Assembly: GCF_905220705.1 (NCBI RefSeq)
Contig: NZ_CAJNAT010000018.1
Coordinates: 93,323 to 157,322, forward strand
Source: Paraburkholderia domus
GTDB taxonomy: Bacteria > Pseudomonadota > Gammaproteobacteria > Burkholderiales > Burkholderiaceae
Direction: 5' to 3'
Length of the DNA: 64,000 nucleotides
Positions 8,480 through 17,622 of this stretch are shown here, one piece after another. The notes under the pieces were generated by a model that was not told the DNA's origin, searched no databases, and worked only from the letters and a program-made list of their open reading frames with translations. Each line of letters begins with the position of its first letter. The first letter of the stretch is position 1. The translations under genes and the position numbers were made by a program.

Positions 8480-8751
8480 GCTGGACCCCCGATGAGCTAA
8501 ACGGACTTACGGACTAACGGACCGGCAACACACCGCTTCCCATTGAGATCATTATTGCGAAACCTGTCGAGTGACGATCGATGGATAAAGACCGTTAAAG
8601 GTGGGTAATTCGGGCGATGGAAACGCACTTCGATTCACACGCACGACGGTTTGAAACAGGCGCTCCAGCGGCGTCCGACGGCGCTTTCGCGAGCGCGGCA
8701 TGACCTCCTCCACGCGCTTGCGACGCGAAAAGTCAGGTGCCGAAATGAAAA
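8480..8751 (-). other. flhA-flhF intergenic region
   Basis: No gene is supported in the roughly 340 bases between flhA and flhF. A small minus-strand reading frame overlapping it shows no family features. The flhF promoter is expected here, but no sigma-28 motif is present and no confident sigma-70 boxes were found. Confidence 0.4.
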
Positions 8752-8772
8752 CCGGCGCTCGAAGAGCGCCGG
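8752..8772 (-). terminator. Rho-independent terminator after flhA
   Basis: A 9-bp stem (CCGGCGCTC / GAGCGCCGG) with a 3-base loop is followed on the minus strand by GTTTTCATTTC. It lies about 45 bases past the flhA stop and would separate flhBA from flhFG-fliA. Confidence 0.8.
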
Positions 8773-8816
8773 CGGAAACCATCGGTCTGGAACAGCTGCG
8801 GCTAACCGCGCGGGGT

Positions 8817-10919
8817 TTAACCATGCGCCCCGATCAGATTCACGACCTTGATATTGCGCGTATCCGGCACTTCCGCATAAGACAGCACCTTCAATTGCGG
8901 CAGGCTGCGGCGCAGGAAGCGCGCGAGCATCGGCCGTAGCGCGTGCTGCACGAGCAGCACAGGCGCCAGCCCGAGGTTCTGCTGACGCGTCATCGCCTTC
9001 TGCGTTTCGTTCATCAGCGTATGCGCGAGACCCGGTTCAAGGCCCGGATTGGTGCCGGTGGAAAGCGCCTGCGACAACACCCGCTCCAGATTCGAATCGA
9101 GGCCCATCACCTGCATGTCGCCCACGCCCGGGAACCACTGCTGCGTAATCGCCCGGCCCAGCGCGAGGCGAACGGCAGCGGTGAGATCGTGCGCGTCGGT
9201 GATCTTCGGCGTGTGCTCGGACAGGGCTTCGAGAATCGTCCGCATATCGCGGATCGGGACGCCTTCTTCCAGCAGGTTTTGCAGCACCTTTTGCAAGGTG
9301 GTGAGCGGCAGCGACTTTGGCACTAGATCGTCGACCAGCGACGGCGTGTCCTTCTGCATCCGCTCCAGCAGCGACTGCACTTCGCGGCGGCCAAGCAGTT
9401 CGGACGCATGCGTGACCACCAGGTGATTCAGGTGCGTAGCCACCACCGTGCTCGAATCGACCACCGTGTAGCCGTACACCTGCGCCTGTTCGCGCAGATT
9501 CGTATCGATCCATATCGCCGGCAAACCGAACGCCGGATCTTGCGTCGGCGTGCCCGGCAGCGCGGCGGACACCTGCCCCGGATTGATCGCCAGCCACTGC
9601 CCCGGATACGCTTCGCCGATCCCGACCTCGACGCCCTTGAGCGCGATCCGGTAGCCGTTCGGCCGCAATTCGAGGTTGTCGCGGATATGGATCACCGGCG
9701 GCAGGAAGCCAATTTCCTGCGCGAATTTCTTGCGGATGCTCTTGATGCGTTTGAGCAGTTCGCCGTCCGAGTTCTTGTCGACGAGCGGAATCAGCCGGTA
9801 GCCCACTTCGAGACCGAGCGTGTCGATCATCGTCACGTCGTCCCAGCTCGCTTCGGTGTTTTCCACCGGGGTCATCGCGGCCGGTGCGACGTCGACGAGC
9901 GTCGCGCTGTTCTTGCGGTCTTCGCTGCGCTTCTTCATCGTGCGGCCGAGCTGAATCAGGCCACCGCCGAGAAGCAGAAACGCGAAGTGCGGCATGTTCG
10001 GGATCAGGCCCATCAGCACGAGAATGCAGCCCGTGATCACCAGAACGCGTGGATTCGTGAAGAGCTGGCCGGTCAGCTGCGTACCGATGTCTTCGTTGGT
10101 CGCGACGCGCGAAACAATCACACCGGCCGCCGTCGAAATCACCAGCGACGGGATCTGTGCTACGAGGCCGTCACCGATTGTGAGCAGCGTGTAGGTCTTG
10201 CCCGCGGACGCGAAGTCCATGCCGTGCTGGACCATCCCGACAATCAACCCGCCGAAGATGTTGATCACCATGATCAGCAAACCGGCGATCGCATCGCCGC
10301 GCACGAACTTGCTGGCGCCGTCCATCGAACCGTAGAACTCAGCTTCCTGGGAGACTTCGAGGCGTCGCTTGCGGGCTTGATCTTCGTTGATGAGGCCGGC
10401 GTTCAGGTCGGCGTCGATCGCCATCTGCTTGCCGGGCATCGCATCGAGCGTGAAGCGCGCGGACACTTCCGCGATCCGCCCTGCGCCCTTGGTGATCACC
10501 ATGAAGTTGATCACCATCAAAATGACAAAGACGACAATACCAACCGCAAAGTTGCCACCCACGAGGAAGTGGCCGAACGACTCAATCACCTGGCCCGCCG
10601 CATCCGGGCCGGTGTGACCTTCCAGCAGCACGATCCGCGTGGACGCTACGTTCAGCGACAGGCGCAGCAAGGTCGAGAACAGCAACACGCTCGGGAAAGC
10701 GGCGAAGTCGAGCGGTTTCATCGTGTACATGCTGACGAGCAGCACCATCACGGAAAGCGCGATATTGAAGGTGAACAGCAGATCCAGCAGAAACGGCGGC
10801 AACGGCAGAATCATCATGCCGAGGATCATGACGATCAGCACCGGCCCGGCGAGGGCGCGCAAATTGGTGCCGCTCAAGGCATCCGGCCGTCGGGACAGGA
10901 ATCCGGCGCGAGCGTTCAT
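8817..10919 (-). CDS. flhA: FlhA, flagellar type III export gate protein
   Basis: The 700-residue product has the full FHIPEP architecture: about eight membrane helices in residues 20-330, including VVFVILMVINFMVITKGAGR and the FHIPEP segment ARFTLDAMPGKQMAIDADLN, followed by a large cytoplasmic domain (about 350-700) that docks chaperone-substrate complexes. It sits in the basal-body export gate of the inner membrane. The ATG overlaps the flhB stop by 4 bases, so flhB-flhA are translationally coupled. Confidence 0.98.
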   Translation of the reverse strand: MNARAGFLSRRPDALSGTNLRALAGPVLIVMILGMMILPLPPFLLDLLFTFNIALSVMVLLVSMYTMKPLDFAAFPSVLLFSTLLRLSLNVASTRIVLLEGHTGPDAAGQVIESFGHFLVGGNFAVGIVVFVILMVINFMVITKGAGRIAEVSARFTLDAMPGKQMAIDADLNAGLINEDQARKRRLEVSQEAEFYGSMDGASKFVRGDAIAGLLIMVINIFGGLIVGMVQHGMDFASAGKTYTLLTIGDGLVAQIPSLVISTAAGVIVSRVATNEDIGTQLTGQLFTNPRVLVITGCILVLMGLIPNMPHFAFLLLGGGLIQLGRTMKKRSEDRKNSATLVDVAPAAMTPVENTEASWDDVTMIDTLGLEVGYRLIPLVDKNSDGELLKRIKSIRKKFAQEIGFLPPVIHIRDNLELRPNGYRIALKGVEVGIGEAYPGQWLAINPGQVSAALPGTPTQDPAFGLPAIWIDTNLREQAQVYGYTVVDSSTVVATHLNHLVVTHASELLGRREVQSLLERMQKDTPSLVDDLVPKSLPLTTLQKVLQNLLEEGVPIRDMRTILEALSEHTPKITDAHDLTAAVRLALGRAITQQWFPGVGDMQVMGLDSNLERVLSQALSTGTNPGLEPGLAHTLMNETQKAMTRQQNLGLAPVLLVQHALRPMLARFLRRSLPQLKVLSYAEVPDTRNIKVVNLIGAHG

Positions 10920-12127
10920 GCGGAGGCTCCTGAAGCGTCGTCGTTAGTGTTATTAAGCGTGTCGGCGGCTTCCTGCTCGGCTTCATCGTCCGATACGCCG
11001 CCCTTGTCGAGGTCCGCCGGCACGTCGAATTCGGTCGGTGCGACCGGCGCTTCGCCACCCTCGGTCTTGAAGCGTCGCAACTGATACACCCACGCGAGCA
11101 CTTCGGCGACCGCGCCATAGAGCGGGCCGGGAATCTCACGGTTCAGGTCGACGTTGTGATACAGCGCACGCGCGAGCGGTGGTGCTTCGAGCAGCGGCAC
11201 GTTGTTTTCGGCGGCGATTTCGCGAATCCGCGCGGCCACCAGGTTCACGCCCTTGGCGACGACCTTCGGCGCGCGCATCTCGCCGTCTGCGTACTGCAGC
11301 GCGACCGCGAAGTGCGTCGGGTTGGTCACCACCACATCGGCCTTCGGCACCTGGGTCATCATGCGGCGGCGGGCAATGGCGCGCTGTTGCTGGCGAATCC
11401 GGCCTTTGACGTGCGGATCGCCTTCGCTTTCGCGGTGTTCGCGCTTCACTTCTTCCTTCGTCATGCGCAGTTTTTTATGGAACTGCCAGAGTTGATACGG
11501 CACATCGAGCGCGGCCACGACGAACATGCCCGCCACCGTCATGCCGCAGCACACCGCGATCAGATGCACGGTGTTGGCGAGCGCCAATTGCAACGGCTGG
11601 GTCGCCAGCGCGAGAATTTCCTCGCGGCGATTCCAGATCGCCGAGCCGCCGATGCAGCCCACCACGAGGGTCTTCACGAGCGACAGGCCGAGCTGGACCG
11701 GCCCGTTGATCGAGAAGATCTTGCCGAGCCCTTCGATCGGATTGAGCCGGTTGAATTTGGGTTCGAGGCCTTTCGAAGACAACTGCCAGCCGCCCAGCGC
11801 CATCGGCGCGAGCAGGGCGGCCGCGCCGGTGAAGGCCAGAATCGGCAGCAGCGTATACAGGCCTTCGCGGCTCGCGGCGCCCGCGCCGATCATCATGCGG
11901 CGGGTTTCGAAGACAGTGGCGTGGTCAAACGTAAAGGCCGAGCGCAGCATCCCCTGCAGATGCTCGCCGATACTGCCGGACATGCCCCATACACCGAAGA
12001 ATCCCGCTGCCAGCAGCGCAAACGTGGACAGCTCCCGCGAACGCACAATCTGCCCTTCCTCGCGCGCCTTTTGCAGGCGCCGGGGAGTGGCTGATTCGGT
12101 TTTTTCGAGGTCGCTGTCCTCTGCCAC
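10916..12127 (-). CDS. flhB: FlhB, export switch protein
   Basis: The 403-residue product has four N-terminal membrane helices and a cytoplasmic domain with the self-cleavage motif N269-P-T-H (VVVTNPTHFAVAL), at the same numbering as enteric FlhB. FlhB switches export from rod/hook to filament substrates. I chose GTG at 12127, giving an N-terminus of MAEDSDLEKTESATPRRL, because GGAGAG lies just upstream; a frame extending to 12154 adds nine residues not typical of the family. The C-terminus ends in an acidic Asp/Glu/Asn tail. Confidence 0.96.
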   Translation of the reverse strand: MAEDSDLEKTESATPRRLQKAREEGQIVRSRELSTFALLAAGFFGVWGMSGSIGEHLQGMLRSAFTFDHATVFETRRMMIGAGAASREGLYTLLPILAFTGAAALLAPMALGGWQLSSKGLEPKFNRLNPIEGLGKIFSINGPVQLGLSLVKTLVVGCIGGSAIWNRREEILALATQPLQLALANTVHLIAVCCGMTVAGMFVVAALDVPYQLWQFHKKLRMTKEEVKREHRESEGDPHVKGRIRQQQRAIARRRMMTQVPKADVVVTNPTHFAVALQYADGEMRAPKVVAKGVNLVAARIREIAAENNVPLLEAPPLARALYHNVDLNREIPGPLYGAVAEVLAWVYQLRRFKTEGGEAPVAPTEFDVPADLDKGGVSDDEAEQEAADTLNNTNDDASGASA

Positions 12128-12391
12128 AAAAAACTCTCCAGTTGGCCGAGGCACGACGCCTCTTTCCAGTGAGAGCGATTATTCCCGCTCGACGCAAGCG
12201 CTGATCGGCGGATAAGGGCGGAGAAAGGGGGGTATTTCGAGGGATGGAACAGCCGGCAAACTGCGCGGCGGGGCTTGCTGGTGGGGCCGGGGCGGGTCTG
12301 CTCGGACGACAGGGGCGCGGGCTGCGGGCGGCCAACTGAGGGCCGGGGCCGGATGGCTAGATGCGGTTGCTATGGGTGCCAGCTACGGCCA
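12128..12391 (-). other. Region upstream of flhB
   Basis: No gene is supported. The region must hold the flhB promoter, which by analogy would be a FlhDC-activated class II promoter. No clear FlhDC box can be read by eye. Confidence 0.35.
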
Positions 12392-12427
12392 ACCGGACAT
12401 CCGCGCGGCTTCGCGCGGATGTCCGGT
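12392..12427 (-). terminator. Hairpin after the DUF3443 gene
   Basis: A perfect 16-bp stem (arms ACCGGACATCCGCGCG and CGCGCGGATGTCCGGT) closes a GCTT loop about 27 bases past the stop of the DUF3443 gene. There is no T run, so it could be a Rho-assisted terminator or a transcript-stabilising stem. Confidence 0.55.
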
Positions 12428-12453
12428 CGGTTCTTACGCTTTCGCCATGCGCC

Positions 12454-13746
12454 TCAGAAGCCGACGTAAGGCGTCTGACCGCCGCTCGCCGTCTGATCGA
12501 AGCCGTAGTAGACGTAACGGCCATAAAAGAACGGCAACCCGAGATCGAAGCTACTGTTGCCACCAATCTGTCCGGCCAGATCGTTGAACGCATAGTTGCT
12601 GCTGTTGCCGAACAGCGTGGACGCGCTCAGGATGCCGATGCTGGCGCCCGCTTTCGTGCCGTTCAGGCCGACCAGGGTGATCGACCGGGTTTGCGCAGCC
12701 GACGGGCAATAGAACCCCGCGAAATTACTGCCACACAACGTGAGCGAGCTATCGGCGAAAAAGTAGGCGTTCGAACCTGAATCGAGGAACGCCGACACCG
12801 TCGTACCGTTGTAAACGCTGTTGTTCAGGTCGCCGAAGGCATCGGTCGTGAAGGTCTGCGCGGCCGCAAGTGCATTGTTCGACTGCGTGCGGATGCCGAA
12901 CACCAGCGTGCCGATGGCCGACGCCGCACCGGTATCCGGCACCGGCGGCAGTTGTACGATCACGCCGTTGTTGTCGACCGGAAAGTTCGCGACCGGATTG
13001 GCGACCTGCTGGGTGAGCGGCACCGTGGCGCGGGTACAGGAGGTGCCGCCCGGACACGCGAAGTAATTGCTGTAGTTGACGGTTTGTGCGTTCGCGCAGG
13101 TTGCGCCGCAATCGGTGGGCGCTGTGCCGATGCCCAGAATGCCGTTGGCGCCGAGATCGCTGGCGGTGTTTTCCGCTGAACCACTGCCGCAACCGGGTGA
13201 CGGCACCGTGCTCGAAGCCTTGTCCCCGATGATCTGAATCGGGATGGCCCTGGTCGTCGTCTCGCTGCCCATCGTCACGCTTGCCGTGCGCACCGTGCCC
13301 CACGTGTAGCCGTCGGCAAAAGTCGCGCACTCGGCAAGTTGCGCGCCGTTGGCCGCGGTACTGACCGGCAACGCACCGAGTAGCGAACTATTCAGCACCG
13401 AGCTGACCACACGCAGCCCGAACGAACCGGTATCGACCTGGATGTTTCTGATGGTCTGACAATTGGATGCCGAACCCGGCGCGCATACCGTCACGCTAAC
13501 CGTTGGAATATTGATCACACCGTTCACACCCGGCCCGACCGTAATCGGCACAGTATTCCCCGCGGTCGAGGCGATCGGTTGCTGGGTCGGGCTGGGCGGC
13601 AGCGAGCCACCGTTCAGCGCGTTCGACGAATTGTCGCTGGAACTGGAGCCGCCACCGCCGCATGCGGCCACCACCGACACCAACGCCACGGCCACGACAG
13701 CCCGCACCCAGCCCTTGAACTTCATTGCACTTTGCATGGTTCGCAT
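12454..13746 (-). CDS. DUF3443 lipoprotein with pepsin-like signatures
   Basis: The 430-residue product begins with a lipoprotein signal (lipobox VVAAC, Cys29) followed by a Gly/Ser-rich linker. It matches what I know as DUF3443, a Burkholderiales family without assigned function. Two short motifs look like the catalytic loops of pepsin-type aspartic proteases: VDTGSFG (Asp105) and LDSGSNA (Asp322). NGILGIG near residue 201 and FDLGLPFFYGRYVYYGFD near the C-terminus match other pepsin landmarks. It is probably anchored in the outer membrane facing the periplasm or outside. It follows the DUF2844 gene by 15 bases. Confidence 0.8.
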   Translation of the reverse strand: MRTMQSAMKFKGWVRAVVAVALVSVVAACGGGGSSSSDNSSNALNGGSLPPSPTQQPIASTAGNTVPITVGPGVNGVINIPTVSVTVCAPGSASNCQTIRNIQVDTGSFGLRVVSSVLNSSLLGALPVSTAANGAQLAECATFADGYTWGTVRTASVTMGSETTTRAIPIQIIGDKASSTVPSPGCGSGSAENTASDLGANGILGIGTAPTDCGATCANAQTVNYSNYFACPGGTSCTRATVPLTQQVANPVANFPVDNNGVIVQLPPVPDTGAASAIGTLVFGIRTQSNNALAAAQTFTTDAFGDLNNSVYNGTTVSAFLDSGSNAYFFADSSLTLCGSNFAGFYCPSAAQTRSITLVGLNGTKAGASIGILSASTLFGNSSNYAFNDLAGQIGGNSSFDLGLPFFYGRYVYYGFDQTASGGQTPYVGF

Positions 13747-13761
13747 CGTTCGTCCCCGCCC

Positions 13762-14307
13762 TTACTGGATGTCGGAGCCGCTGACGCCGGCAGGCAACGC
13801 CGGAGGCAACCAGGCCTGACCGCTAAACGCGCCCATGTGGCCGCCGGAGCGGACCACGAGGCTGCTCTGGTCGACCGCAACGGGGCCACGAGCGCCTCCG
13901 CGCGCCGCGCGCACGGCTTTTACGCCGGCGACATACTGCGGGAAATAGCTGCCGAGCAGATCGTTGAGATCGGGCATTTGCGGACCGCGCCACGCGATAC
14001 CGAAGACCGAACCGTCCGCGGCAAGGTATTCGCGCACGACCGTGCCATTGCCGAACGTCGTTTCACGCACGGTGTAGGACGCGGAAGCCGAGGTAGAAGA
14101 GGCCGCGCTGGATGCAGAACGCATCACGCTTTGAGCAGCCGCTGCCGAACTGGTACCGGGCTGCACGGTGCGGGAAGAAACCGACGCATCCGTAGGGGGC
14201 GTCATCGGGGCGCCGCCCAGCCCCGCATATGCGGACTGCACGGCTGACAATGAACAGGGCAATGCTAGCGCCGTAACGAACCCGGCGCGACGTACACGAC
14301 TCCACAT
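13762..14307 (-). CDS. DUF2844 exported protein
   Basis: The 181-residue product has a signal peptide (about residues 1-28, ending SAYAGLGG). Its body resembles the DUF2844 family: YTVRETTFGNGTVVREYLAA, then GSVFGIAWRGPQMPDLNDLL and GSYFPQYVAG. Function is unknown. It is the first gene of a two-gene unit with the DUF3443 lipoprotein, and this pairing recurs in Burkholderia. The ATG at 14307 is chosen because a longer frame adds 31 residues that hide the signal peptide; GGAG lies about 8 bases upstream. Confidence 0.8.
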   Translation of the reverse strand: MWSRVRRAGFVTALALPCSLSAVQSAYAGLGGAPMTPPTDASVSSRTVQPGTSSAAAAQSVMRSASSAASSTSASASYTVRETTFGNGTVVREYLAADGSVFGIAWRGPQMPDLNDLLGSYFPQYVAGVKAVRAARGGARGPVAVDQSSLVVRSGGHMGAFSGQAWLPPALPAGVSGSDIQ

Positions 14308-14502
14308 GACAAGGCTCCTCCCAAGCTGCTGCTGCTCGGCTCGCACCTCGTACGAACCGGCCGCATGTATGCAGATCATACGGCACCGCTGCGGTCGCAC
14401 TCAGAGGGGATGCCCCACTGTGCGACCGACCGGTGACTGCTTCTCACCGGAGAGCCGTGCCGCTGCTTGAGCCCGTAGTATGCCTGTGGTTTGTGTCGGC
14501 AG

Positions 14503-14535
14503 ACAGCAAGCGCACGCGAGAGCGTGGCTTGCTGT
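14503..14535 (-). terminator. Hairpin after cheZ (operon end)
   Basis: An inverted repeat with arms ACAGCAAGC and GCTTGCTGT, extended by CACGC/GCGTG around a small loop, lies about 50 bases past the cheZ stop. It has no T run. A second dyad (CCGGTGA / TCACCGG, 14430-14450) follows. Either could end the mot/che operon. Confidence 0.5.
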
Positions 14536-14585
14536 ACATACCGGTCCGGCGATCCGGCGTCGCGTCCTTGCGGGCGCCTCGCAGG

Positions 14586-15296
14586 TCAGAAGCCGAGGCT
14601 CGCCAGCAGATCGTCGACTTGCGACTGGTCCTGCACCACGTCCGTCTTGCCTTCCGGATTGATCTGCGGACCATTCAGCAGATGTTCGGGGCTGCCGGTG
14701 GACGACGGCTCAGCCGCCAGTGCCGCCGCATTCGCCGCGAACTGCTCGCGCCGCTCGAGCGCGATGTTCTCGACCAGCACGCCGAGCAGCTGCTGCTCGA
14801 TCAGGTAGACGACATCCGTGATCTTCTTGATGACCTGGCCGGTCAGATCCTGGAAGTCCTGCGCCAGCATGATCTCCATCAGCTGCGCGTTGGTCGCGCC
14901 AGTGGCTTCGGGCACGCCATGCAGGAAAGCCCGCGTGTCCTTGATCACCGCGCGCACTTCGTCGCGCTCGATCGGCGCCTCGTACCACTTTTCCCAGCGC
15001 GCATCGAGCTCTGCCGCGTCCTGCTGCAGTTGCGTCTGGATCGGCTTGGCGATGTCAATCGCGGACAGCACGCGCTCGGCGGCCTGCTCGGTCATGTCGG
15101 CGATGTACTTCAGACGGTCGCGAGCGTCGGGCACGGCTTCCGCCGCACGCTCGACATGCTTGTCGAGCCCGAGCTCACGCATCGAGTCGCGCAGCGTGCG
15201 CGTCAGTTGTCCGATACGGGCGAGAATGCGGTCGGACGCGAAGTCACCGCTCTCGCTGACCGCTTCAGCGCCTTGCGCGTTGGTCGGCAGATTCAC
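14586..15296 (-). CDS. cheZ: CheZ, CheY-P phosphatase
   Basis: The 236-residue product shows the CheZ active-site helix IMLAQDFQDLTGQVIKKITD, with catalytic Asp/Gln in QDFQDLTGQ, and the C-terminal CheY-binding peptide DQSQVDDLLASLGF. It dephosphorylates CheY-P at the receptor array. I chose the GTG at 15296, one base past the cheY stop, with GGGAG upstream; the longer in-frame ATG start lies inside cheY and encodes Arg-rich sequence unlike CheZ. It is the last gene of the mot/che operon. Confidence 0.95.
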   Translation of the reverse strand: MNLPTNAQGAEAVSESGDFASDRILARIGQLTRTLRDSMRELGLDKHVERAAEAVPDARDRLKYIADMTEQAAERVLSAIDIAKPIQTQLQQDAAELDARWEKWYEAPIERDEVRAVIKDTRAFLHGVPEATGATNAQLMEIMLAQDFQDLTGQVIKKITDVVYLIEQQLLGVLVENIALERREQFAANAAALAAEPSSTGSPEHLLNGPQINPEGKTDVVQDQSQVDDLLASLGF

Positions 15297-15297
15297 A

Positions 15298-15693
15298 TCA
15301 GCTCCCGGTCTTGGCCATCTTCTCGAGAATCTTGTTGAGCTTCTCGTCGAGCGTCGCGGCCGTAAACGGCTTGACAACATAACCGCTCGCGCCGGCCTGC
15401 GCCGCCGCGATGATGTTTTCCTTCTTCGACTCGGCTGTCACCATCAGCACCGGCAGATGCGTCAGATGGGCGTCGGCGCGAATTTCCTTGAGCATGGCCA
15501 GACCGTCGAGGTTCGGCATGTTCCAGTCGGAGATCACGAACTCGTAGGTGCCGCCACGCAAACGCGCGAGGCCGGCCTGACCGTCTTCCGCCTCGTCGAC
15601 GTTCGAATAGCCGAGCTCTTTGAGCAGGTTGCGAACGATCCGGCGCATCGTCGGAAAGTCGTCAACCACCAGAATCTTCATTCCCTTATCCAT
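15298..15693 (-). CDS. cheY: CheY, chemotaxis response regulator
   Basis: The 131-residue product is a stand-alone receiver. It has the acidic pair DD (residues 11-12), phosphoacceptor Asp56 in FVISDWNMPN, Thr86 and Lys108 in GYVVKPF. The sequence MKILVVDDFPTMRRIVRNLL is close to enteric CheY. Phosphorylated by CheA, it binds FliM at the motor. It sits between cheB and cheZ. Met5 is an alternative start and fits the enteric length better. Confidence 0.97.
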   Translation of the reverse strand: MDKGMKILVVDDFPTMRRIVRNLLKELGYSNVDEAEDGQAGLARLRGGTYEFVISDWNMPNLDGLAMLKEIRADAHLTHLPVLMVTAESKKENIIAAAQAGASGYVVKPFTAATLDEKLNKILEKMAKTGS

Positions 15694-15757
15694 TTCATTC
15701 CCTTTGCTTGATCCATGATGCGGCGCAAGACCGCCTGTTCAATTCACTTCGCGCGCA

Positions 15758-16855
15758 TCATACCCGCTGTACGCGGTCACCCATCGACGACAGACGCGCC
15801 ATCACACGACGGCTCATCTCCGGCAGCGACGCAATTTCGTCCGCGGCGCCGAGCGCAATGGCTTCGCGCGGCATGCCGAAGACGATACAGCTCGCTTCGT
15901 CCTGTGCAAGGGTGTACGCCCCCGCTTTTTTCATCTCCAGCAGTCCGGCGGCGCCGTCGCGCCCCATCCCGGTCAGGATCACGCCGACCGCATTCTTGCC
16001 TGCGTGCTGCGCGGCTGAACGGAACAGCACGTCCACCGACGGACGGTGCCGGTTGACCGGCGGTTCGTCCGACAGATGCGCAATATAATTCGCGCCGCTG
16101 CGGGCCAGCAACAGGTGAGCGTGGCCGGGCGCGATATACGCATGTCCCGGCAGCACGCGTTCGCCGTGCTCTGCCTCTTTAACGGTAATCCTGCACAAAC
16201 CATTAAGGCGTTGCGCAAAAGATTTTGTGAAACCCGGCGGCATATGCTGCGCGATCAGCACGGCAGGTGCATCCGGCGGCAGCGGCACCAGCACTTCGCG
16301 GATCGCTTCGGTGCCCCCCGTCGAGGCGCCGACGATGATCAGCTTCTCGGTACTGAGCAGCGGATTGTTGAAGAGCGGCGCGGCGGCGGCAGGCGCTTGC
16401 GCCGCCTGAGCGGCCGCGTGCTGCACCGGCGCGGCCTGGCGCACTCGGGCACGGGCTGCGGCGCGAATCTTGTCGGCGAGCTTTTCCGAATAGTCGAGCA
16501 TGCCGTCGCGAATGCCGACCTTCGGCTTGGTGACGAAGTCGACCGCGCCCAGTTCCAGTGCGCGCAGCGTGATTTCATTGCCGCGCTCGGTCAGCGACGA
16601 CACCATCACGACCGGCATCGGCCGCAGGCGCATCAGCTTCTCGAGGAAGTCGAGGCCGTCCATGCGCGGCATTTCGACGTCGAGCGTCAGCACGTCCGGA
16701 TTGTGCTGCTTGATGAGATCGCGCGCGACCAGCGGGTCGGGTGCGGTCGCCACGACGGTCATGTCCGGCTGGCCATTGATGATTTCCGTCATCAGGCTGC
16801 GGATCAGCGCCGAATCGTCGACGCACAGTACTTTGATCTTTTGCACAGCGCTCAC
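15758..16855 (-). CDS. cheB: CheB, receptor methylesterase/deamidase
   Basis: The 365-residue product has a receiver domain (phosphoacceptor Asp59 in TLDVEMPRMDG), an Ala/Gln-rich linker (about 140-160) and a methylesterase domain with a catalytic triad visible as Ser178 (GASTGGTEA), His204 (AQHMPPGFT) and Asp300 (GMGRDGAAG). It removes methyl groups from chemoreceptors when phosphorylated by CheA. The start overlaps the cheD stop by 4 bases. Confidence 0.97.
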   Translation of the reverse strand: MSAVQKIKVLCVDDSALIRSLMTEIINGQPDMTVVATAPDPLVARDLIKQHNPDVLTLDVEMPRMDGLDFLEKLMRLRPMPVVMVSSLTERGNEITLRALELGAVDFVTKPKVGIRDGMLDYSEKLADKIRAAARARVRQAAPVQHAAAQAAQAPAAAAPLFNNPLLSTEKLIIVGASTGGTEAIREVLVPLPPDAPAVLIAQHMPPGFTKSFAQRLNGLCRITVKEAEHGERVLPGHAYIAPGHAHLLLARSGANYIAHLSDEPPVNRHRPSVDVLFRSAAQHAGKNAVGVILTGMGRDGAAGLLEMKKAGAYTLAQDEASCIVFGMPREAIALGAADEIASLPEMSRRVMARLSSMGDRVQRV

Positions 16856-17622
16856 GCCTCCTCTGTAGTTCTGGCGTTGTTTGAATTAATCGGGCGCGGG
16901 CTTGCGCGGAACAGTTCGATGCGCGGCTTCACTGCGCCTGCGCCCGCACTGCTCCCTGCCGCCCCGAACAGTTCGACCTTGGGTCTGGCTGGTGCCGGCG
17001 TCGAGAACAACTCGACCCGTTTGCGCGCCGCCGCGAGCCGCTCGGCGCGCGCTTCGGCACTTTGCCGCATCAGCGCCTGTTCGCGTTCGGCCACGCCCGC
17101 TTCCTGCTGCAGGCGCAATTTCTTCACCATCACCTGGCCGGTGCGCGGCATGAAAGCGACCTTGCGCGGATGATTTCCCTGCAAATCCTCAGCGACGATG
17201 CGGATCTTTTCAAGCGCCAGATAGCGGCGCACGAATTCCGAATTGCGATCGCCGATATTCATCGTCGTCATGCCGGCCAGCACCGCGCCGCCGCCGAACA
17301 CCTTGGCTTCGAAACGCTCGCGCCGGCCGCCGGCCTTGATCAGTTCGTTGATCAACACTTCCATTGCGTACGCGCCATAGCGCATCGAATCCGACGCGGG
17401 CTGGCCGGCGTCCGCGCCGTCGTCGGGCAGCATGAAGTGATTCATACCGCCGATGCCGGCCGTGCGATCCTGAATGCAGGCCGCGACACACGAACCGAGC
17501 ACGGTGACGAGCACCATGTCTTCGTTCGTCGTGTAAAACTCGTTTGGCAACAGCTTCACGCCGGGGCGCTGGAAGTGGTTGTCGAAGTACAGATTGGAGG
17601 CGATCGGCAGGCTGCTGCTCAT
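16852..17622 (-). CDS. cheD: CheD, chemoreceptor glutamine deamidase
   Basis: The 256-residue product carries the CheD core with catalytic Cys45 (VLGSCVAACIQD) and His62 (GGMNHFMLP). It deamidates receptor glutamines. The last 70 residues are an extension absent from short CheD proteins, in which the motif [KR][VI]ELF occurs three times: KRVELF, PKVELF, PRIELF. Starts and stops overlap with cheR and cheB by 4 bases (ATGA), so cheR-cheD-cheB are translationally coupled. Confidence 0.95.
   Translation of the reverse strand: MSSSLPIASNLYFDNHFQRPGVKLLPNEFYTTNEDMVLVTVLGSCVAACIQDRTAGIGGMNHFMLPDDGADAGQPASDSMRYGAYAMEVLINELIKAGGRRERFEAKVFGGGAVLAGMTTMNIGDRNSEFVRRYLALEKIRIVAEDLQGNHPRKVAFMPRTGQVMVKKLRLQQEAGVAEREQALMRQSAEARAERLAAARKRVELFSTPAPARPKVELFGAAGSSAGAGAVKPRIELFRASPRPINSNNARTTEEA

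Noticed and set aside
9408..11084. A 558-codon plus-strand frame opposite flhA
   Set aside because: Antisense shadow of flhA with biased composition and no ribosome site.
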